Program-made: the position numbers and the translations under genes
Notes under the pieces: generated by a model
What the model saw: the letters and a program-made list of their open reading frames with translations, nothing else
What the model was told of the DNA's origin: nothing
Databases searched by the model: none
Assembly (NCBI RefSeq): GCF_029168945.1
Contig: NC_083601.1
Location: 14,288,160-14,352,159 of the forward strand
DNA: 64,000 bases
From: Cannabis sativa
Lineage: Eukaryota > Streptophyta > Magnoliopsida > Rosales > Cannabaceae
Reading direction: 5' to 3'
Shown: piece after piece, positions 55,913 to 64,000 of the stretch
How positions within the stretch are numbered: the stretch's first letter is position 1
How the letters are laid out: every line of letters begins with the position of its first letter

Positions 55913-56449
55913 AGTAGTTGAAAGATACGGCAAAAGATGCTCACTGCCAAAAGTAGACAGAAAAGTTATGCAGATATGAGAAGACGGGAGGTTGAGTATT
56001 CTGTAGGGGACTTAGTGTTCTTGAAGGTATCACCTATGAAGGGATTATGCGTTTCAGAAAAAGGGGAAAGTTAAGCCTAAGATTTATAGGTCCTTTCGAC
56101 ATACTGGACAAAGTTGGTTAGGTAGCTTACCGTTTGGCCCTACTGGCAACATTAGCAGAAACGCATAATGTTTTCCACATTTCCATGTTACGGAAGTATA
56201 TATCTGATCTGACACATGTGCTTAAGTACGAGAACTTGAACTTGCAGCAGGACATGAGTTATATGGCACGCCGTCTGCGCGTGATAGAAAAGGAAATAAA
56301 AGTCTTACGAAATAAGACTATACCCTTAGTCAAATCCTGTGGAGTGATAGTTCTGATAAAGAAGCGACATGGGAGTTAGAGACAGACATGCAAAAATAGT
56401 AACCCGAGTTATTCTCTAGTAAGTAAATTTCGAGGACGAAATTCCTTTA
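55913..56449 (+). pseudogene. pol: GyF integrase C-terminal part
   Basis: Segments of the KSYADMRRREVEYSVGD, VSPMKG and RFIGPFDILDKVG type occur in mixed frames. Then 56134-56379 is open with ETHNVFHISMLRKYI, DLTHVLKYENLNLQQDMSY and VLRNKTIPLVK, the Del/Tekay C-terminal pattern. I cannot place a chromodomain with confidence. Confidence 0.85.
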
Positions 56450-56461
56450 AGGAGGGTAAAT
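56450..56461 (+). other. Polypurine tract of GyF
   Basis: AAGGAGGGTAAA-type tract after TTTCGAGGACGAAATT, the usual 3' end of Del/Tekay elements. Confidence 0.7.
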
Positions 56462-58750
56462 TGTAATGACCAAAATATTTAGTAATTATTTTCTATTATA
56501 ATAGTCTAGATATCTCGATGCGGAAATAGTAATTTTATAAGATAAGTTATTTATATTAATATTACAATCTTGTAATAGTGTTAAAAATAAAAGATCATAG
56601 ATAATAGTAATCATTTATTTTATTAAAACCCAACATTACATTACGATATGGACCATGGTATTTTAGTAGAAGTAATTAGTTTACTAGATGGTATTATGAA
56701 GGAAAAAGCTTGAGTATTGTTATAATCAACTATGGGTTTTATTAGTTATACGTGGCTATACTATTTTATAAGTTACAATATGATGGACATGAGTATTATG
56801 ATTAGTATTATGTCTCTTTATTTGAATAATTAGTGTAGAAGTAGAAGGTTATGTGATGACTTTGGGAATATGAAGTCTTGTTAAAAAGTTAGATATATAT
56901 ATTCAAGTTTGGACGTGTGTCATTAGGAGAGGAGTTAGTGGATGGTTGAGTTTGTGTTAATGAATAGGTCAATAGACTAAGTAGTACACGTGGAGATCTT
57001 GGAGGGTAAAGCTCTTAACCAACAACAATTAAAGACCAAGTAGTAGTCTAGATTCAGCTAGTTTCTCTCATTTAAATTGTATTGACTGAGTTTATGGTGG
57101 AGCAAATAAGGGAGTTGGCATTTTGAATTTTAATTTTGATAGTTTTATAAATCTTAACTATAGTTAAGATAAGGTCACGACATAGAGTTAAGGGATGGGT
57201 TAATGTTAAACTTAGGCCTATAAATAGCCATATAGTTCTCTTATTTTGCACTCATTCAAAGAAGCTAGATTGACCTCTCAAACATTCACCCTTTGGTCAT
57301 TTCTAAAATCCATGCCATAATCTTCTTCTCCCATTTTATTATTCTCACTTGATTATCTAAAGCATAAACCTTACTCGTAGACATCTTATCCTACATTTTT
57401 TGTCATCTTCTCACACACATATATATATATACATATACATATAAATCTTTCATCATATCAGTATCATCACCATCATTTGGAAGCTAATTAAGGTTTTTCA
57501 TAAGGCGATTATTGTTTCACATGATCACTCTTATTGACATCAAGACTAGGACTCCACATTCGAGGTAAGGAAATTAAGTAGAAAAACATAAGTTTTCTGT
57601 ATGTAATAACATTCATAGGAAGAGCGGGAATAGTAAAAGAGAAGTTAACTAAGGTCTTCTGCCTGACTCTTTATTGTTTGTTATTTAATGTACTGTATAA
57701 TATATATTCAAATAATATGTTTATAAGATTCATGTTATTTATGTATGTTTACAGTATTAGAGCATGGCCATTGCTAAAGGTATATATTTAAATAATATGT
57801 TTATAAGATTCATGTTATTTAAGTATGTCTGTAAATAGTGTGTTTATAAGATTCACATTATTTGAACTAGTTATGTTGTTTGAATAATGGACGGTACAAT
57901 GGATTCGCATTATTTAAACAATGATATGATTATGGAATGATTATGATATGATTATGATATGGTTATGATATGATTATTATGTAGTTATGATATGGTTATG
58001 ATATGATTATGACTTAATTATGATAGGATTTATGATATGCTATTTAAATAATGTATAGTAGTTAAACATTATTAAAATTAGATTTATTGTAGATTATGTG
58101 ACATGGTTTGACCGAGAAGATAATGGTTAAATACTTGACTGTTGTATCTATATGGTAGATAGGGGGCCATCTAGTAGTGGGTACGATTTTACTGAACCCA
58201 GCCCTCTGCCATTTAGTCTAATAGTTCAAGTTTATTTGCCAAAGTCGAACTCCGGCATAACCATTATTATGTGACTTAGCTTAGAAACTAGTAATTAGTT
58301 AATAGTGATAAGATTAAGCTTATATGTATTGCTATTTGTCTAAATATGTGCATCTAAGTTTTAGTTATATGTTTTTCTTTTATTTTATGTGGCTACGTGA
58401 CAAGCATTTCCTTACTGAGTTTAGTAGCTCACCCTTATCAAACTTACCATGTGCAGATTAAGGTTGTAAGACTTAGAAAGCCGGTGGAAAATGAGACCTT
58501 GGAGGCTTGTGTGTGTACTCGCTGAGGACCATATAACTGAGGGTGGTCTAGGGCACGCTCCATTTATTTTATTAAGTGTTATTAAATTAATGTCGCAATT
58601 ATTTTTATATATTAATTATTATGTCTTTAAGTCCAAACTGTGCTCAAATATGAAATATTTTATGTTTATAAATAAAAGCGACATTACAGTTTTTCCGCAT
58701 TTTAACGCTTGTAACTAAATTAGTAATTTATGAAAAGTACGGGCGTTACA
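56462..58750 (+). repeat. 3' LTR of GyF
   Basis: 2289 bp, nearly identical to the 5' LTR. TATA box at 57219-57226. ATACT follows at 58751-58755. Confidence 0.93.
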
Positions 58751-58755
58751 ATACT

Positions 58756-59944
58756 ATATTTAGTTACTTAGATAGTAATTCCAGTAAAAATTGCACAAAC
58801 CAAACATATGATTTGATTGTTTTTAACACATTTAATTGAGAAAAATCTTAAGTTAAAAGCTTTCATTTTTCGTGAGAAGTGAGAATTGAGAAAACGACTT
58901 TTTGAACATATATTGATCTTCTGAATTGGTCAAATCGAAATTTTTTGAAATTTAAAAATATGACAATCACTAGAGGGATACTTTTTTTAGAATTGAGCCT
59001 AATTGTAAATTTATTATCTTTATATTTTCTTGTCACATGTTGCCTCTTGTTAAAAAAGAAAAAAGAATATAAATATATATATTGTGGATATTGCCCTTAA
59101 AAAAAAAATACATATATATCATATAAAGAGCAATATCTTACATACTATATACCAAAAAAAAAAAAAACAAGAGCAACATTTCTCTGTCAGCGTAGCTTGG
59201 TCAAAATTCAAAAGATACCAAAGAAAATTTTGCTACGGTAAATAGTTATTGTGGATATTGCCCTTAAAAAAAATACATATATATCATATAAAGAGCAATA
59301 TCTTAGTTTTAATCATTTAGCAAAGTAAAATATATATATATTGGTAAAAATATATATGCATATATAATATGTATATAGAAAAAAAAATAATATATCATCA
59401 TCAATCAAAAGAGACTTTGCTATAGTTTATTTTTCGTAAATTTTAGTCACCAAATACAAAAAAAAAAAAAAAAAAAAAGAGAGAAGAAAAATCGTTGTTT
59501 ATTTCTTTATTTTGGCTCTAGGTATTGTAATGAAATCCCAAAAGTAACTTGTCATTTGAATTTTAAAATATTTTTAGTTAGCCTATCTATGGGTCAATAA
59601 TTGTTTACATTGTTCGTCCTAAAAATCTTTATCCATTTGAGCGTCAATTAATATATCTTTCCAGCTCCAAGAGTGAGAACCCTTCCTCTTTTTAAATATT
59701 TCAATACCTGTGAGGATTTGGAGTTGAGACTTTTTACTTTAAAGATTTTTCAATATTATCTGTGTTATGGATTAAAGCGAAAAAAAAAATATGATTTGAA
59801 ACACACACAAAAAATCTGGAATTATATCTACTGTAAGTTTTTATATAGTATTTTCTAGTGTTTAAACCAATATTTTATTTTGTTTCGATTAAGCAGAGTT
59901 TGTTTTGATTTGTTCATCTTGGTAATATTTTGTTATCCGCTTGA
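58756..59944 (+). other. 3' non-coding region of GyE after GyF
   Basis: Related to the 3' region of GyB. It contains a 55-60 bp direct repeat (59081-59140 and 59248-59305, both with TTGTGGATATTGCCCTTAAA and AGAGCAATATCTTA), AT-rich runs, and a poly(A) stretch near 59460-59480. No coding sequence. Confidence 0.65.
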
Positions 59945-59980
59945 ATTGCTAGGGACTAGCAATAAGCTAGTTGGGGGTTG
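59945..59980 (+). other. Hairpin and polypurine tract of GyE
   Basis: ATTGCTAG-GGA-CTAGCAAT forms a perfect 8-bp stem (59945-59963), followed by GTTGGGGGTTG immediately before the LTR. Same as GyB 18145-18180. Confidence 0.77.
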
Positions 59981-61588
59981 TGTTAAGTAGTCAAAAATGC
60001 ATATTTATTAGTGTAAAAATACAAAATAAAATTAATTCTATATAATATTTTCATGAAATTAATGTAATATTTTTTTATTCGAAAATATTGTAGTGTTGAG
60101 TTAATTTTGTAAGAAAATAACATTTTATGACACAAATAAGAGAAAGAAATTAAGGAAATGCATTGTTTTTATTTAAAGAAATACAAATTAATTAGATCTT
60201 AAATGAATATTTTCATTTAAATTATTGTGATATATTTTGTGTTGAAAATATTTTATTTGGATTTAATTTCATTTTTGTTTGATTAAGAAAATGACATTTG
60301 TGAAAAGAAAGGAAAAGAAAAAGAAAAATAGTAAAAATGTGATCCAAAGCAATGAAAAGTGGCATTTTTGAAGAGCAAAAACAGTCCAAGAAACAAGGCC
60401 CAATCGGCCCAAATCCCTCTCTCCCAGCAGACAAGGCAGCCACGTGGCCTCCTCCCATTCGCCCGCAGCTGCCACCGCCAGCACCAGCAGCCCCTCTGCT
60501 CACACGCACGCGTGATGAGCACGGCTTCTCCTTGGCCGTGCGTACGCGCCACCTTCCAGGCGCGCGAGTGGGCCTCGTCCCACCTTGGTCACCAAGCTTC
60601 AAAAAGGAAGCTTTCTCCTCTTTTCTGCATGCGCCAAGTGTCACTCAAAGGCTCAATTTGCTATTTTTTCAGCCAACAGAAGCTTGCCACGTGGCACCGC
60701 CTTGCCCAAGTCAGTCAATCAAAATGCGACACGTGGCACTCCGAAATTAACTTTTTGTATTTACAATTTTACCCACATGCAATTTGTAATAAGTTTAATT
60801 CTGTATTAGTCCTTTTACCCTTCTATAAATAGAAGCTTAGGTTTTTAGAATTCAGTTACAGTTTCAGTTTCAGACAGAAAAATCCAGAGAAAACGCTCAG
60901 AGAGCTCAGTGTTAGTTTACCGCTTTCTTAGTTAATTTTCTTATGGGTTTTTAAGTTCCCTTATTATTAAGGAGGACGATGAAACCTAGTGTACTTAATT
61001 AAGTATTTATTTTTATTTTGATTCGTAGTACAATATATGCTTATGATTTTCGCTTCTAAAAATAATTTCTTTCATCTTTAATATCAAGTATTTTTGATAG
61101 TTAGAAATTATTTATGCTTGGTTCCATATTTTATTAAAAATAATATTCTTTGATTTTTTGTATTTACATTAAATTGTTTCACATTTAATGCTTAGAAGTT
61201 ATAATTTTAAAGCGAAGGAAAATCTATTTTTTATTAGAAAATAATTGGTTTGATTACTGGTTAAATTATGAGAATCAATATAAACATAAATATTTTTATA
61301 TACACTTAAGTGGATTCTGAACCCTTAATAATATCCCCAAATATCTCTGAAAATATCTGTTACTGTCATTTTTATAGTTTAAACACTTTATTTTATTTTT
61401 TTTACAAAAAACCTCACCATTTTTGGAACTAGGTTAGAGTTTTATTAGCTTAAATTAAATTAGTATTTTCTTCGATTTCACGCAATTCCCATGGGTTCGA
61501 CCTCGTTCTTCACAATCTCCATACTACAATAAAGATTCGTGCGCTTGCGAGTTGATAAATGTAAAACGTACTATTTCGGTACACAACA
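59981..61588 (+). repeat. 3' LTR of GyE
   Basis: 1608 bp. It keeps 105 bp (about 61004-61108) missing from the 5' LTR, and three CACGTG boxes (60441, 60688, 60730). It is followed by TTAAC (61589-61593). Confidence 0.93.
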
Positions 61589-63431
61589 TTAACCTTATGA
61601 ACTTCTCCGGGAATTCAAAAGCATGTAACATTTCTTCCGAAAAATCCCAATCCATTGTGTCATACGCCTTTTGAAGATCAAGTTTGATCATACAATTAGG
61701 CTTAGACTCCTTCCTACCATAATTCCTAATTAGATCTTGGCATATCATGATGTTATGTGCTATATATCTGCCTTTAATAAATCCTCCCTGATTTAGAGAG
61801 ACTATTTCAGGCAAGATGTTTTTAAGTCTAGAGCAAATCAACTTGGTAGCCACCTTATATAGCACATTACAGCAGGATATAGGCCGAAAATCACTCACCT
61901 TATTCGGGCATTTTATTTTAGGAATTAAGGTAATGACAGTTGAATTAATTTCTTTTAGTAGATTACCTGACTTCAAGAAGGAGGCAATAGCTTCACAGGT
62001 TTCATCCCCAAATAGATCCCAGTTGTCTTGGAAAAAGTAACTTCCATAACCATCTGGCCCCGGACTCTTCACCCCAGGAATACTAAACATGGCAGCTTTT
62101 ATTTCCTCTTTAGAGAAATCTGTCATCAAGGTTTCAGCATGTGTGGTTGTTATCAATGGCCCCTCCTTCATGACTGAATTTTTAACCCTCTGCCTTCCTA
62201 TCATGCTTGTCCCCAATAGCTCCTTGTAATAATCTAGAAAAGCCTTAGTGATCTTCTCTTGGTCATCAACTCTTTCACCTTGAGCATTGACAATGGAGAG
62301 AATTCTATTGTGCCTTGTTCTGTCCTTGATGCTTGAATGAAAGACTGATGTGTTGGAATCCCCATTTTTAATCCAATTAACCTTGGATTTTTGCTGCAGA
62401 AATGAAATTAGTACTTTATGCTTCTCAGCATACTGCTCGCGTACTTCTTTCTCTTGCTGCATTAGTGTTACATTTAAAGGATCCTGGTTCAGTCTTCGTT
62501 GACACTCGATCATAAGCTCCTTCACCCTCATTTCTTCTCCTTGTACATCAGCAAAACCATGCTTGTTGATTGCTGTCAAAACTGGTTCGAGTCTCTTCAA
62601 TTTGGTGACTATTTGATACATTTTAGTTCCCACAACCGATCCCTTCCAACTATCAGCGACTTGCTTTTGATAATGAGGGGAGCTCGACCACATTCGAAAA
62701 TATTTAAACGGTTTTCTACCACTTGGAAGTGAGGGATAAACCGTCAATATTACGGGGGTGTGATCAAAGAGACCCTCCTGCAAGAAAAGTGCTTCAGCAA
62801 TCAGATACATATTCAGCCAACTAGGATTTGCCATAACTCTATCAATCTTAGAGTATATTCTATCATCTCCTTGTTGTCTATTATTCCAAGTAAAATAACT
62901 CCCTCCATATTTCACATCCTCTAATTGACACTTGATTGTACATTCACGGAAAGCTGTTGGTGTAAAGTGTGCTCTCTTCCCAATTCTTTCCCCCTTCTCA
63001 AGGATATCATTAAAATCCCCAAGCACTACCCATGGTTCATTTGTTCTCAATCCCTCTAATTCTTTCCAAAGAAGCCTCCTATCCTCTTCCTTGTTAAAAT
63101 CATAAATAAAAGAAACTAGGAACTTGTTCCTATTATCCATGGTTGTAACCGAAAGATGAATAATTTGGCTTGAGCAAAATAGTATGTCTACTATGTAACT
63201 CAAAGGATTCCATGCTACTAAAATTCGTCCCCCTTTATGCCAAGCATTATTTGCCGTAAAACACCAATTGGAAAACATTCTAACATATAAGGCTCCAAGG
63301 CTTGAAGCCTTAACTCTCGTCTCAAGGAGACCAACCAAACCAACATTATTTTTAGCAATAAATTGCTTAACATCCATTTGCTTGTGTTGGTTGTTGATTC
63401 CCCGGACGTTCCAACTTAGAATCTTATCCAT
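61589..63431 (-). pseudogene. LINE ORF2: endonuclease and RT, N-terminal part
   Basis: On the minus strand from ATG 63431 the frame runs unbroken for about 614 residues to the GyE insertion; a few LTR-encoded residues follow. Apurinic-type endonuclease at 1-230: SWNVRGIN, LLETRV (Glu 37), GDFND (138-142), SKIDRV, and FDHTP (223-224 Asp-His). RT from about 430: SPGPDGYGSYFFQ, DFRPISCCNVLYKV, GFIKGR and KLDLQKAYDTMDW with the first catalytic Asp. It nicks the target and primes reverse transcription there. The RT continues at 42046-41225. ORF1 overlaps its start by 8 bases. Confidence 0.93.
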
Positions 63432-64000
63432 TGTTTAAAGGAGGCTCTCCCCCTCCTCTAGTTATTACCTCTTCACGTATCTCATCTGTCACCCGATCCT
63501 CTTTCCTCTGCAATTCATAATCTTCCCCATTTTGTAATGCAGTATACTGATTCGAAGTGGATGCTTCAGCAGTAGCATTCTGATTTTTAGGCCTCCAACC
63601 CTTCACCACCGGTTGAAAGCCATCTGCATCTTCCCCAGTCAGCTCAGTCACTTGTTTCTTCATCCCTTTCACCACCCATTCTTGCTTTTTTGCCTCCTTC
63701 TTCCTGCAATCATCTGAATTATGTCCCATTCCTTTGCAATGTTTGCAAAGAATAGGCTTCCACTCATAGTTGACAACCACAGAAACATCAATACCGAACT
63801 CATTCTCAAAATAGATTAGGCCTGGAAACTCTTGCTCCATTGAAACTTCAATAAGGATTCTAGGAAAAAGTAGCTTATCCCTCTCCCTAATAACCTCATC
63901 AACCATAATAGGTTTTCCTAGCTGCCCAACTATCTTAAACAAGGATTTTGTCCCCAATACTTCAACTCTAAGTCCTCTAGCTGAATCCAAATAGGAATGG
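63424..64000 (-). CDS. LINE ORF1 (Gag-like, DUF4283/CCHC type), partial
   Basis: The frame is open to the window edge; the internal Met at 63990 is unlikely to be the start because the preceding codons are also open. About 190 residues are seen: a DUF4283-like tail (SARGLRVEVLG, GKPIMVDEV, RILIEVSME), VVNYEWKPILC leading to a zinc knuckle C-KH-C-KGMG-H-NSDD-C, then a charged linker. It binds LINE RNA. The stop TAA (63424-63426) overlaps the ATG of ORF2 (63429-63431) in the string ATGGATAA, suggesting coupled translation. Confidence 0.85.
   Translation of the reverse strand, partial: HSYLDSARGLRVEVLGTKSLFKIVGQLGKPIMVDEVIRERDKLLFPRILIEVSMEQEFPGLIYFENEFGIDVSVVVNYEWKPILCKHCKGMGHNSDDCRKKEAKKQEWVVKGMKKQVTELTGEDADGFQPVVKGWRPKNQNATAEASTSNQYTALQNGEDYELQRKEDRVTDEIREEVITRGGGEPPLNNG

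Larger units (their letters stand above)
49844..58750 (+). mobile_element. GyF: Del/Tekay-like chromovirus, young but defective
   Basis: 8.9 kb with LTRs 49844-52136 and 56462-58750, Met-tRNA primer-binding site, degenerate protease-RT-RNase H-integrase, and a purine tract. Perfect ATACT duplication (49839-49843 and 58751-58755). The LTRs differ at only about a dozen sites in 2.29 kb by hand count, yet the internal region has more than twenty stops and shifts. It sits in GyE. Confidence 0.93.
42054..61588 (+). mobile_element. GyE: complete Athila-like gypsy retrotransposon, hosting GyF
   Basis: LTRs 42054-43571 and 59981-61588, Asp-tRNA-type primer-binding site, gag, pol and conserved 3' blocks, with GyF inserted after pol. 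Without GyF it is about 10.6 kb. The LTRs differ by roughly 30 substitutions plus a 105-bp deletion and a short insertion in the 5' copy. RT and integrase have lost catalytic Asp residues. Inserted in a LINE. Confidence 0.93.

Overview
This is a stretch of a large, AT-rich, repeat-laden plant genome, almost certainly a eudicot. It carries plant-type Ty1/copia and Ty3/gypsy LTR retrotransposons (an Athila/Tat-like group and a Del/Tekay-like chromovirus) and a plant L1-type LINE with DUF4283-like and zf-RVT-like parts. A Cannabaceae genome is only a guess from the feel of the repeats. I see no host protein-coding gene, tRNA, rRNA or CRISPR array. At least 95% of the window can be assigned to about ten transposable elements, many inserted into one another.

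Labels used here. Gy1 (1-3910) is the 3' part of an Athila/Tat-like gypsy element with an intact extra ORF and a 3' LTR. CoX (about 4440-4612 and 14873-15225) is a decayed copia pol fragment split by CoA. CoA (4613-14872) is a complete copia-type element with 1.9 kb LTRs, a 3.7 kb leader and gag but no usable pol. CoC is a relative of CoA whose 5' LTR begins at 16054. That LTR is cut into three pieces by GyB (16816-27154, minus strand) and by a solo LTR, CoS (27393-29305); CoC's internal leader is then cut by CoD. CoD (31544-40757) is a second gag-only copy of the CoA family whose 3' LTR is broken off halfway. The break abuts a LINE on the minus strand (40758-42053, continued at 61589-64000). 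GyE (42054-61588, plus strand) is inserted in the LINE, and GyF (49844-58750) is inserted in GyE.

Target-site duplications support the nesting: TTAAC for GyE, ATACT for GyF, ATATA for CoS, GGATG/GGGTG for GyB and TAAAA/TTAAA for CoA. Hand-counted LTR differences give an order of insertion. GyF is youngest (about 0.5%), GyB and GyE are intermediate (about 2%), and CoA is slightly older (about 2.5%).

No element here looks able to move on its own. GyB has an intact catalytic core split by frameshifts. GyE has lost catalytic aspartates in both RT and integrase. GyF is riddled with stops although its LTRs are nearly identical. The CoA/CoD family encodes only gag. The points most worth a second look are: the recently moved but dead GyF, with a foreign LTR end plus primer-binding site embedded in its integrase; structured CpG-rich hairpin islands just after the copia primer-binding site; a sequence block shared by the copia leader and the gypsy GyF LTR; conserved hairpins near the 3' end of the Athila-like elements; a possible spliced architecture around the copia gag; and a G-box cluster in the GyE promoter.
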